From: Sperchopsis tessellata
Taxonomy: Eukaryota; Arthropoda; Insecta; Coleoptera; Hydrophilidae
Reading direction: 5' to 3'
Length of the DNA: 30,058 nucleotides
Assembly: GCA_033557685.1 (NCBI GenBank)
Contig: JAWQRN010000415.1
Location: 1 to 30,058, forward strand
The notes beneath the pieces were generated by a model, which was not told where the DNA came from, did not search any database, and saw only the letters and a list, made by a program, of their open reading frames with translations. The position numbers were made by a program, and so were the translations under genes. Shown piece after piece: positions 20,841-30,058 of this stretch; the stretch's first letter is position 1, and every line of letters begins with the position of its first letter.

Positions 20841-21369
20841 TGTATATGTAAAAGTGTCCATTTTGTTTTATGTGATATGCTAAATTGTTTTTTTTTCCTG
20901 TTTTAAATATTAACTTATTTTGTATTTTTTGACTTTAATCTTATTTTAGTTTTTGAAACAATACGTTTATACTAATGTTTGTATGTATATGAAACGTGAT
21001 ATAAATACAGTACTATTCTATTATAATCTATTCTATGTAGCATATGAAATAAAACTTATTAAGTTTATATAATATTATAATCTTATAAAGAGTGTTGGTG
21101 GTAATTTAAATAGTACCCGAACATTTGATACATATATTTAGCACACAAGTTGTACAAAACAATATACAAAAACAGTTAATTATACTAATATTTTGTAATT
21201 TAGAACTACTAACATTATCAATATGGGGATCATCTTTCACTAATACACTCCCCTTTTTCTTCATTCCCTCTTTATTTATACTACTGTAATATTTTTTTAC
21301 GAGATCACATATAACAGTTCAACAAGTTTAAAATGCATTTATTTTAAAGTGCTTAGTTTACACAATGAT
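20841..21369. other. AT-rich DNA, possible LINE 3' end
   Basis: No coding similarity. Sequence around 20980-21045 (GATATAAATACAG, then CTATTCTATTATAATCTATTCTATG) could be the degenerate 3' tail of the preceding LINE. Confidence 0.35.
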
Positions 21370-21634
21370 AAATTATATAACTGTATTCTAATGATTATAT
21401 TTAATGCTATGTGTCTTACTTGGACCATCAATGGGCTGTAAAGGGGTATCGATTTCAACTTCCGTCACTGGCTAGGCTCCCCGCTTTATATGCATGCAAG
21501 AATTATCGACTCCACGGGTATATTTGGGACCATTATGGAGCTGTTAGTGGGCCGCAACATCTGACGTGGGCGAGAAACGCCCAGAATATTCTGGATACTC
21601 AGTGGCTTAGTTACTTTGCTGTAGTTTCGTAATA
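21370..21634 (-). mobile_element. Probable 3' LTR (or part) of the Gypsy element
   Basis: On the minus strand a purine-rich tract, AAGGAGGGAGCAA (21647-21635), precedes TATTACGAAACTAC, as a polypurine tract precedes an LTR. Within the following 265 bases is a TATA box, TATAAAG (21490-21484), and about 25 bases later CCAGTGACGG, a plausible start region. The segment is richer in G+C than its surroundings. I could not find a second LTR copy or a clean terminal CA, so the right-hand limit is a guess. Confidence 0.5.
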
Positions 21635-21913
21635 TTGCTCCCTCCTTAATTCTGTTCGGCTCGAATAGGGGCACCTGCAGACTCATGCTTCAAATATGGT
21701 CTCAAGCATCCAAAGGATTGACTTTCCCAAAGCAGTGCATGTTTGTTAATTTTTAGTTTGGTTTTTTAAAGGCGTCGGCTGCAAGCTTACTATTCACAAT
21801 GTCGTCGCCTCCAGAGTGGACACAGTTCCTCTCGCTGATGGTTCGAGTCAATAGTCACAGGTTTTACCTTTTTCACAGATTAAATAATAGCAGAAATAAC
21901 AGTCTACATTGTT
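21635..21913 (-). other. Gypsy 3' non-coding region between macrodomain remnant and LTR
   Basis: This segment lies between the stop after the macrodomain remnant and the probable LTR. On the minus strand I see no further recognisable domain. An envelope-like product is not evident. Confidence 0.4.
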
Positions 21914-22330
21914 CTTGATTATGTTTTCTTTTTGGCAATTGATTCACCATAATCTTCGGAATTCTTGAAGATGAATTTAATCATATTTCGGATCACTTCC
22001 CAATTCAGTTGGTCGAGTACATACCTAAAGTCTTGGAATGGCTAATTTCTGGCAATCTTGCTGCTGGGTAGTCACTTGCAGTACACGATGACGGGTCCAC
22101 ATACCTCGGTAGATTGGCCGCAGATGACCAGATAATAAATTAATCTGTCTTAATCACTCAACTGCAGAACTTGCTGACCAGATTCGCTTGGGCTATGCAG
22201 TTCTTCAAGTCCCTGGAATTGCGTGTGGAACTTCTTCGCAATACTCCAGGAGATCTTTAAATCAGCTGCCTAACAGTGTGCCAGTGACCATTCCTTACTG
22301 GCACCAAACAGATCTACCTGTTCTGTCACC
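21914..22330 (-). pseudogene. Macrodomain remnant (OARD1/TARG1-like) carried by a Gypsy element
   Basis: One minus-strand frame, interrupted by four stop codons but without an obvious frameshift, reads NVVTEQVDLFGASKEWSLAHC (about 22336-22276), IAKKFHTQFQGLEEL (about 22240-22198), DRLIYYLVI (about 22149-22123) and VLDQLNWEVIRNMIKFIFKN (about 22020-21961). It ends GESIAKKKT and a stop near 21914. This is the order and spacing of TARG1/OARD1-type macrodomains, which bind ADP-ribose and remove it from glutamate: 'GDLF..P...SLAHC', 'GIAV.FK..FG...EL', 'GRYIYYL.TK', 'G.GLD.L.WE'. The Asp of 'LDQLNW', equivalent to a catalytic Asp in TARG1, is kept. The Lys expected after 'YYL' is not seen. It continues in frame from the integrase tail across a linker of about 35 residues containing one stop. 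A host gene copy seems unlikely because it sits between integrase and LTR. Confidence 0.8.
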
Positions 22331-22439
22331 ACGTTGAAACCTAGTTGATGGCCTTCCTGAAACTTCAGGAATGACGCGAACTCCTCCTCTTCATCCTGGA
22401 CTTTTAATTTCTCTACCCGATGATGTTCTTATTCTTGGA

Positions 22440-24055
22440 AGCTGGTGTATGGGGCTAACTGATTGTAGTGTACAACTTTCAGTTTTCCTCTTATTCGTTT
22501 TTGATTTGGTATATCATGTCGTTAATATTCTTCACTGCTTGGCGCATACCCCTTTCTGCAGTTATGGATTATACAGAGAGACTAGATCACCTTCCTTGAA
22601 TCCTCCAGCTTCGGCTCGTACATCATATATCTCCTTCATTATATCGCTTACAAACTGGATGTTGTTTCAAACAAGATTGTGAATATTGTCCATCTTCTTA
22701 GGTTATTGACATAATTATTACCTTCATGTTCATCGGGTCGGCCGATGAACAGGGTCGGCTGTCAAAAATCTATTCTCTAGGTAATCTCATATCTCTTCTG
22801 AAAATCACTTTAGCTAGAGTTTGACTAGTTGTTTCGTAAACAGCTGATCAGTAGGCCATCAGGAATAGATGGATATACTGTTCCCAATCTCTTTGATGTT
22901 CGGAAATAACTTTGGATAGGTATCTGCCCATAGTTTGATTCATTAGCTCCACCAGTCCTTTAGTCTGAGGTTGTAATGGTGTAGTTCGCCTTTTTCTTGG
23001 AATAACGGTGATTCAAAGTTTTCTTGATCAGAATGGAGTTCCAGGGGTACCCCAAATCTACTGAAGAACTTTCTAACCAACACTTCCGCAACTGTCGAGG
23101 TTTCCTGGTTCAGTAAGACATATGCCTGAACCCATTTACTAAAATTATCCATGGCAACAAATATGTATTTTTTGCCAGTATCAGTCTCTGGGAACGGCCC
23201 AGCATTGTTTATAGCAATTCTGTCGAAAGGGCTTCCTACATTATACTTTTTCATTGGAACCTTCTTCTTTCTTACCACCAGACCATTAGTTGCTGCAAAG
23301 GTAGTGCATCACTGACACCATTCTTTGACATCTTTCTGACAGTTGATCCAATAGAATTGTTCTCAAACCTTCTCTATTGTTTTTTTTACGCCTAAATGGC
23401 CTCCTGAACTCCCATTGTGTAGTTCTTTGAACATTTCGTACCTTTTCTTTTTAGGTAGCACGAACTGTAGGGTCTCTTTATCTTCTTCGTTCTCTAAGGC
23501 CCTTTTCAACAATCCATTTACCATCTTCAATGAGTTCACTGTGTCCAGTACGTATTCACGGCTTGGCTCTAGTTGGCTACTTCTTCCCATGCTGGTCGTT
23601 GCAAATGTTGCTTCCAGTTCAGAATTGGATGTAGGTCTTGGTCTTCTTCTTGTGCTCTTCTTATTTCGTCGTTTATCCATCCTTCCACCTCGACTGTTGT
23701 GCCATTGACTGTCAGCATCTCTGTTCTTTCTTCAAGGCTTTGGCAATGTTTCCACTCCAATGGGCAGCGTCACCTTGACAGTATCAGAGTTGTTATGAAT
23801 CTTATCTATACCATGTTCGATGGTAAAGTGATATGTTGTCTTGTGACACAGTAGTTCTTTTCAGGCTTTAAAAGGGACTTGCTGAAGTAACCAATCACTG
23901 TTTCCTGACCATCTTCTATTTGAGAGTATGGCCCCAATACCAATGTTGCTAGAATCAGTGTTCAAAATGAACAGTCCTTTCATTCAAGGATAACTTAGGA
24001 TTGGAGTCTGTCCATTCGAATTTTCTCGTTTCTTCCGTCAGCTTATGCAAATTTG
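22440..24055 (-). mobile_element. Ty3/Gypsy pol remnant: RNase H and integrase
   Basis: On the minus strand: NLHKLTEETRKFEWTD (about 24050-24005, RT connection), then LFILNTDSSNIGIGA and EDGQETVIGYFSKSLLKP (about 23975-23860, RNase H with the 'TDAS' Asp), HITLPSNMV-type sequence, the HHCC zinc domain (MFKELHNGSSGGHLGVKKT, about 23430-23375, and NCQKDVKEWC near 23340-23310), and the integrase core (FDRIAINNAGPFPETDTGKK, 23227-23168; FSRFGVPLELHSDQ, about 23070-23028; KGLVELMNQT, about 22960-22930). The first catalytic Asp appears replaced by Asn in AINNAGP, while the second Asp and the Glu are present. The C-terminal end, KVVHYNQLAPY (about 22480-22448), is typical of Gypsy integrases. Several stops and frameshifts make it inactive. 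It belongs to the Gypsy group with long PFDRIAID-type integrases. Confidence 0.88.
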
Positions 24056-26170
24056 CAAATTTTAAAAAGTGAGTATTTTTCTTCACTGTTTAAATGTGCA
24101 ATTTGAAGATTTTCTTTTATTAAACTTGTATTCCAATTTATAAACTTTTCGTTTTTGTTATCAAAATCCTTATTCATTGGGTAATGAATTAAATGATAAT
24201 TATGTATTTTGTTATATTCATTTACTCTTTTAATTTTGGAAGATTTACTAATTGAAATACGTACTACTTTTTCTGATAGTTGTGTATATATATTTAAGTT
24301 ATATTTTTACACAAGATTGTGAAATTCACTATCAGTAAGTCTTTTATAAGAAAATATAACTTTAAATTATGTGAAATATGCGCTGGTAATTTAACTGTGT
24401 TTTCTACTCTGGGTTCAATAATTATTTCTTCAATAGTATTGTGTTTATAATTAATGTAATATACTGTAATATTTACTTTCGTATTAATAAAAATAAATTA
24501 CATTATAGGCTTTACTTCTTTTAGCTAATTTAAGCAATCTAATCCACATACTGTAGGTATTGCTAAATTGTTTATATTATTTTCAATCATATGCTTTTTC
24601 AATTTAATAAGTGATCTAAATTATTTCACACGGGTTTATTGTTAGGTTGTACTGAAAACAATGGCTGATTTTAACCGTCAAATTCAATAACACATAATTC
24701 TAATGTACATAAAATTTACTTATCAAAGGAATCTGATTCTACATATTTTTGCTAACAAAATTCAAGTTTATATATGCCATTACAATATAACTCTGGTAGA
24801 TTAGAATCAAAAAATGATTTAAATGCATTTTTTGCTGCTTCTTTATTATTAAAAATTCATTGATCGGGTGTGGATGGTGGATAAAGTAGTTTTAGTGTTC
24901 AACTTGTTCATTTTCTTGATGGTCAATTATGTAATTTGAGACCGGACATTGTCGTGAAGCAAGAAGGGTCCTCTTCAGTTACTCATCGGTAGTTCTTTTT
25001 TGGTTAGTTTTCGGTGCATAGTTCTTCACTGTACAAATGTTTGGTTCATGCTCGTAATTCCATTTTTTTTCAATTTCATTTCCATTGGATAAAAGTAATG
25101 CAGATTATATTCCCGATGTAATAGATACATACAGCCGAGTCCTAACTGTCAATCAAAAAACAAATGAATAAATATTTCTTAGCAGCAACTCTTAAAATGA
25201 TATAATCTTAGTGTCGCCATTATTTTCAAAATAACCTAATATTATAACCTTGTTTTGTTACCAAATAATATATAAATCTTTCGTTATTTCGACATTTTGC
25301 TAAACCTATTACATTTTTTTTGTTTTTTTGAAATATAATACATTATTAAATATTTCTTTACAATTTATTTTTAGTTGATACACAATGAGCTAATTAATAT
25401 TTATTTATTTAGATTTATTCTAAAATATTAATTCTAGTTGTTTTAAAAGTTCTTTATTTTTATAATTGTAAAATTTGAATAGTTTCGTTGAATATTTCTA
25501 CCTTTAAGGTCATCATTTCTATGATTTTAGATTTTTTGATTGAACATAAAAGTATTTCATTGTTTGAAAAATTTTAAATTATTTGAATTATGCTGGCGTT
25601 GAAATTATACATTTTATTCTTAACATAAATTATATTTTATTTCTAAAACCCTTGGTTTAATATTGGGTTTATAGCCCATATTACAGCTCCTAGAGGTTCA
25701 TTTAATCTCGGCAAAAGTGCCTTCAACTTTACATCAATGTATAGTTCAGTGTTTATTGCCTAAATCATTTCGTTGCTCTTAATTTACTGCTAAATTTGAT
25801 AATATAAGCATTGAGTGTCTTGATATTTCGACCAAAATTGATATGGTGTCTGATTATATTCCCATTTGAAAATTATAAAGTTTCTTAGTAATGAATTTTC
25901 ATCTTGTTGATCGGCAAAGATAGTTTATAAAATAGTATGTAATTTTTGCCAAGTTCTTATGTTTCTGACTCAGAAATTATTTTTGCCCTACCCTTCAATT
26001 TTCCTTTAATAATAATCGGTTTAGGAAAGTATCGTTTTGAAAATCATAATATTGATTAATTATGAAGTCAAATGGCTCTGGGAAATTAGCAATGGTTGCT
26101 GGTAATCCTTCAAAATCTTGGGCGGTTTGGTTTATTGTTTGTAGTCATGTTACTGACCTCTTGGAGATAC
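24056..26170 (-). mobile_element. 17.6/297-like Gypsy gag, protease and pre-RT linker remnant
   Basis: Minus-strand frames show a gag region at about 26120-25690: LPATIANFPEPFDFI, then FADQQDENSLLRNF, FKWEYNQTPYQFWSKYQDT and LPRLNEPLGAVIW. This is the pattern of gag proteins of 17.6/297-type elements. A protease-like area follows near 24840-24770 (FFDSNLPELY, GIYKLEF), with the DTG motif lost. Then comes a protease-RT linker (about 24440-24065): EEIIIEPRVENTVKLPAHIS, SEKVVRISISKSSKIKRVNE, YNKIHNYHL and LQIAHLNSEEKYSLFKIC. The RT fingers and palm that should follow are absent; the sequence passes directly into the RNase H side of Gypsy pol. Stops and frameshifts are many. The 5' LTR is not recognised. 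Confidence 0.75.
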
Positions 26171-26417
26171 ACAAGACTTTACATATTTCAAAACTAAAAT
26201 CATAATGACTACACATATAATTGAATACTTTTCCTATAAAACTTTCCTAAATCTAAAATGATCCTGTTTCTTCTGTTTATCCTAGTCATCTTTATGATTT
26301 AGTTGCACATACTTGCTTATTTTCATTTTATTCACCAATCATATCAATTTATACATTTGATATTCCTTAATGTCAAAACTACTTAGAATTTAACAATCAG
26401 AAGTATAAACAAATTCT
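26171..26417. other. Gypsy 5' side, unresolved
   Basis: Probably decayed gag or leader sequence. I see no recognisable domain and no clear primer-binding site. Confidence 0.3.
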
Positions 26418-26612
26418 TTAAAGTTCATGTAAATATATAGTTGAGGTTTTTCTTACTTTCTTCAGTTTAATATATTCTTCCAAGAACGCTGGTTGAAGGG
26501 CCCTTGTAATATTTAAATTATTAATATCAAAATTATAATCTGTTAAATCACTATTGTGTTCAGGAACATTTTGTAACTGAAATTCAAGTTCAGGTAGGTA
26601 AGGAATAGACAT
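26418..26612 (-). CDS. Unidentified 64-codon open frame beside the gag remnant
   Basis: The frame reads MSIPYLPELEFQLQNVPEHN and ends IYLHEL. It is acidic in the first half and has no domain I recognise. It lies upstream of the gag remnant in the same orientation, so it could be the gag N-terminus or a leader peptide, or it could be chance. The sequence GAAAGTAAGA inside its end looks like a splice donor. Coding status is uncertain. Confidence 0.25.
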   Translation of the reverse strand: MSIPYLPELEFQLQNVPEHNSDLTDYNFDINNLNITRALQPAFLEEYIKLKKVRKTSTIYLHEL

Positions 26613-27243
26613 ATTTTATTTTAAATTTATAATGAATTATATTATAATATTATATTCACTTACATAAATAACATCTGTATTTTAAGTTTTCTTTTATCGA
26701 TTAAAACATCTGTTAAGCGTAGTGCGAAAGTCATTTGTAGATCACTATTAAATGAAATGTGATGTAGATGCACATAAGTTGTTTGTTGTTTCGTTGCTTG
26801 TCATGCATAGTTATCTTAAAGATTGTTATGTCCTATTTATTATTTATAGAAATATTTTCTTAACATGATACACTTTTATTAATTTGTATTTTTTGTTTAT
26901 TATTTGTTGAAATACTTTCATAATTTGATGCACTTTATTTTATATTAATTTCTCTTTATAATTTTTTTATTATTCGTCTTTTTATTATTTATTACGTAAT
27001 ATTATTTATAGTATTTGTTTCTTCTTAGAAATTTGATTTTTGTATTTTCTTTATTCAGAAACGCTTTGATTAAATTTTTTGCAGCTATGGAAATCCTTCA
27101 GATTGCACCATTTAAGCGAAATTGATACAAAACCCCTTTTTTTAAATATATCGAATTGGTTAAATATACATTTTATAGTGTTAACATTGTAATACATCTA
27201 ATATTTTAATTGTAGAATATATTGCAGAAGTAGCTGGCAGTAC
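26613..27243. other. AT-rich DNA, nothing recognised
   Basis: Long T-rich and TTATTATTT-type sequence. The 5' LTR of the gag remnant could be here, but I cannot recognise it. Confidence 0.35.
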
Positions 27244-27492
27244 TGGTGGCATAGACATTCGTTTCAGGTAATACCAACAAATTCATGCCCTCTGAAACAA
27301 CTTACAATATATTGCACTTTGCTCAGTCCTTTTGATGTTACGACTATACAGTAGGCAGAGTATGAGAGTTATTACGTAAAAATGGAAGGAAAAATGTTTG
27401 TTCTAATTTCACAAATTATGCGTATTACGTGAATTATTACCAATTGATGGTATAGATGCACGTTTCGGGTAATATCAACCATTTCTCAATGC
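27244..27492. repeat. Pair of diverged direct repeats about 201 bases apart
   Basis: TGGTGGCATAGACATTCGTT followed by TCAGGTAATACCAACAAATT (27244-27283) resembles TGATGGTATAGATGCACGTT followed by TCGGGTAATATCAACCATTT (about 27445-27484). They may be two ends of one element or two units of a tandem repeat. Confidence 0.7.
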
Positions 27493-27571
27493 ACATATTT
27501 CTACAGAAAGATATGGTGTTTTAGTGCAGGAATACAGAAATCAATTTATAAATACTATTTAACAAAGGTTA

Positions 27572-27611
27572 ATTATTTCAGTTTATTAACTTTTATAAAC
27601 ATGAAACAAAC
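27572..27611 (+). repeat. Dispersed repeat, copy 2 (partner at 12545-12583)
   Basis: It shares a perfect run of 29 bases with the reverse complement of 12545-12583, beginning ATTATTTCAGTTTATTAAC. It lies directly at the left edge of the following LINE fragment. Confidence 0.75.
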
Positions 27612-28640
27612 CAGTTAGGATTTAAAGCCAGGAGTGCATCTGTCGACCACATCTGTATAATAAGAAATATACTGGAGCAGGCTTAAGAATGGCACAAGGA
27701 GGTTCATTTGTGTTTTGTGAACTTTGAAAAAGCCTTCAACTGAGTGGACCGGGAGAAGATCTGAGTAGTTCTACATGCATATGATATACCACCTAAATAT
27801 ATACACACAATAAGGGTGCTGTTCAAAGATTATTCTGCCAGAGTTGAACGTGGTGGGTAGTTCTCTGAGGGCATTAGTGTAGGGAGTGGTATTAGATACC
27901 ATTGTTGTTTTTGATTGTGATTGATTTTATAATGGTCAGGATAGTCAATGGAAGAACAGACCTGTAATAGAGATTTAACTAATAAACAACCTTTGCAGGT
28001 TAGGCTGAGTAAGTTGCTAGAGGTAGCATCAGCGATATGACGGAGAATAAATGTAGAAAAGCATCATAGTTTTTGGACAATATGGATATAGCTGTAGAGG
28101 GGAGAGGATAGTTCAAGCTGTTGGGAGATCTTGTTACCTTGGAACTATTATGGATGAAGCTTGTGGTTGTGAGGAGGATATATAGAGAAGTATTGGCAGA
28201 GCTCCTAATGCATTTAATATGCTTATCGGAATTTTGAGCAGTACGGAGCTGACAAGAAAAACAAAAATTCTCTTGTATGAAAGTGAAATATGGGTAGCAA
28301 TAAGTTCACTAGTAGCCATGATATAGATCTGCATTAATAAATGCTTAAGAAGAATTCTGGACATCCACTGGCCCTACAAATTTCCACTACTGAACTATGG
28401 AGAAGAATATAACAGAAGAATGTTCACATCACCAATAAAAGAAATAAGTGGAAGTGGATGGGACATACTCTAAGGAAGCCTAATAAAGAGATATCTAGGC
28501 AGGCCTTAGAATTCACTACAACTGGAAGAAGACTTGGGGAGCTAGTATGAAGAGAAGGAAATGATATGGCATGATGGTAATGTTGCAGCTAGAGAAAAGA
28601 TGGGCTAGAGGAGATTAGTTGTGGAATTGTGCTAAAAAAA
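27595..28640 (+). mobile_element. RTE-like LINE, degenerate reverse transcriptase
   Basis: Blocks on the plus strand: QLGFKARSASVDHICIIRNI (about 27615-27672), CFVNFEKAFN (about 27715-27745, motif A with Asp replaced by Asn), LHAYDIPPKYIHTIRVLFKD (27771-27830), YSARVERGG, then SVGSG (motif B area, about 27880-27895). Later blocks are GTIMDEACGCEEDI (about 28143-28184), INKCLRRILDIHWPYK (about 28333-28380) and KWMGHTLRKPNKEISRQALE (about 28452-28512). The order and wording ('INKCLRRI..IHWP', 'W.GHTLRKP') are typical of an RTE-like RT with its C-terminal tail. There are several stops and frame changes, and YADD is not recognisable. It is truncated at the 5' end. Confidence 0.82.
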
Positions 28641-29696
28641 AGGAGTTTAGTTGGTGTCAGCATCAGCTAACCATTGTGAATGTTCATGTAGTGAAATTAA
28701 GAGCAGATGTGCACAAAGCCAGCAACCCTGTCATAATTCCAGCTAAGAAGCCTCTATCTGGCGTCCTGTGCTCCATAATGGATTGAAAGGAACAAGTAAA
28801 ATGCATCTCCATTTAGAGCTCACTTATGATTTTGCCTTGTAACTTTAGTAATTTTCAGTTCAGTAAGTTTAAGATGTACCATTCTTAAATGATTTTTAAA
28901 ATTTTCAATTTGACGTATAGTGAAACATATCTACATTCGAATGTACAAAACTCATTATTATTAAATAGAACTTACTGTATATATTTACACGATAAAGAAC
29001 AGTTTCCTACAGTTTTTTAAATAATGTTTTCAGTGTGCTTTTGCTATGACTCGATTGTTGAAAATAAAATCCAGAACATGGTTTCTGTGTTAGGAGAATG
29101 GCAAATAAATTCCATCGAAAAATATTCAAATGTAAGATATCTCCAAGTAAGCAAACTACAAATGATAAGTGCCAAAAATCAACCAGAAATTGCAACATTT
29201 CAAAAGAATAAAATCAACTAGAAACTGATTTTGAAAATTGAATTAATTTTTGTGATCGCCTGTTGAACATATGATATAAACAGAAGTCTGGAGACTTAAG
29301 GTACAGATTTCGTGGAATGAGATATCTCGAGGAGACATCAGCTTCATACATACATGAATATGTAGCTAAACGGGTTGGTCTCACGCATTACTAGGTAAAA
29401 GTCCTTATTTTGTTAATTTTTTTCACTTGATATATTAGTCATTTATTTCTTTTTATAAATATTAAAATGAATCAAATTAAGTAATTATTATTTGTTTTCC
29501 TAAAATGTCAGTTGAGGGATGCTTAATTATGTCATTTAACTCTTCTTATCTATTCTGTCCAATAATTTAGTTACAATACATTTGCAATAAAGAACCATCC
29601 AAAGTTTCAAAATAAAATGTGTTACTTACATATTCTTAGTAGAATTAATTTTCGATTCGTATATTTTTATAACTATATATATATTAAATAAAAACA
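28641..29696. other. AT-rich DNA, no gene recognised
   Basis: The first 150 bases may be the 3' untranslated part of the LINE. A 65-codon open frame at 29024-29221 (+) follows a good acceptor-like TTTTCAG (about 29027-29033), but has no domain I recognise and no donor that I trust. Confidence 0.4.
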
Positions 29697-29797
29697 CAAA
29701 CTGAATTATCTTTGCATAGTATAGGCAAAACAAACTGAACTATCTTTACATGCTATAGGCATAACAAATTGAATTATCTTTGCATAGTATAGGCACA
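29697..29797. repeat. 34-bp tandem repeat, three copies
   Basis: Units start at 29701, 29735 and 29769, each of the form CTGAATTATCTTTGCATAGT followed by ATAGGCAAAACAAA, with few differences. The third copy is cut short. The first and third units are more alike than either is to the second. Confidence 0.9.
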
Positions 29798-30038
29798 GAT
29801 TAACGAAACAATGCCAAACCTACATTGTCAAATTGGTCTCAAAGACAAATTTATTGTAACAGCTGCTTTTATAATAACTCTGGTTAAACTACAGGTGTTT
29901 TCAGTTTTCTGTACATTATGAGTATAGTGGTATATACTGTAGATGTGAAAAACTGCACGAAGCAGTTGCAACTGTGTAAGGGCATCATATACTCTGAACT
30001 AATAAATGAGATATAAGGACTCTCTAAGAAAAAAATAA

Positions 30039-30058
30039 ATATATATATATATATATAT
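30039..30058. repeat. (AT)n microsatellite at the window edge
   Basis: An AT dinucleotide run reaches the last base, so its true length is unknown. Confidence 0.9.

Noticed and set aside
22371..23854. Open frames on the + strand at 22371-22682, 23415-23708 and 23573-23854
   Set aside because: They are antisense to the Gypsy integrase and RNase H remnants, whose minus-strand frames match known motifs. The + frames show no domain.
29024..29221. Possible exon after a TTTTCAG acceptor
   Set aside because: No domain, no trusted donor, and no neighbouring exon to fit its phase.
1..30058. tRNA, rRNA or CRISPR features
   Set aside because: I saw no tRNA-like boxes with a foldable cloverleaf, no rRNA stretches, and no regularly spaced short repeats with spacers. 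The 34-bp repeat is directly tandem with no spacers.

Overview
This is AT-rich nuclear DNA from an animal, most likely an insect or another arthropod. The only host gene I can support is the 3' end of an Integrator complex subunit 7 (INTS7) gene on the + strand. It has three coding exons (about 5066-5267, 9328-9621 and 9877-10122) with GT/AG introns of about 4.1 kb and 255 bp, a stop codon at 10120-10122 and an AATAAA signal 36 bases further on. The rest of the gene lies upstream of the window. The arthropod guess rests on the mix of retroelements (Jockey/CR1-like and RTE-like LINEs, Penelope-like elements, 17.6/297-like Ty3/Gypsy). I cannot name a species.

Everything else is a retroelement graveyard. 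From left to right: a Penelope-like scrap (1-100, -); a Jockey/CR1-like LINE (about 200-1740, -) interrupted by an RTE-like LINE piece (about 690-1060, -); a LINE endonuclease relic (about 2980-3560, -); and an RTE-like LINE (about 3960-4735, +). In the large INTS7 intron lies a Penelope-like element with RT and GIY-YIG remnants (about 5580-7310, -), with a degenerate direct repeat at its 5' side. Downstream of INTS7 there is a short RT scrap with a perfect 17-bp hairpin, a 317-bp foldback (11875-12191), a + LINE RT piece (12720-13140) butted against an opposite-strand LINE (13145-15110), and a set of + strand LINE relics (16560-20840) with ORF1, endonuclease and RT regions.

The right third holds Ty3/Gypsy material, all on the - strand: gag, protease and linker of a 17.6/297-like element (26170 to 24060), joined at a tandem 8-bp repeat to the RNase H and integrase of a Gypsy element. 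Directly after the integrase, in the same frame, comes a decayed macrodomain resembling the ADP-ribosyl hydrolase OARD1/TARG1 (about 22330-21914), followed by a purine tract and a probable LTR with a TATA box. A Ty3/Gypsy element that carries a macrodomain is the most interesting signal here. The window closes with 201-bp spaced repeats, another + strand LINE (27595-28640), a 34-bp tandem repeat and an (AT)n run.

All retroelement reading frames are broken by stops and frameshifts, so none looks active. Element boundaries are estimates from where recognisable protein similarity begins and ends. Family names come from memory of conserved motifs, not from a database search.
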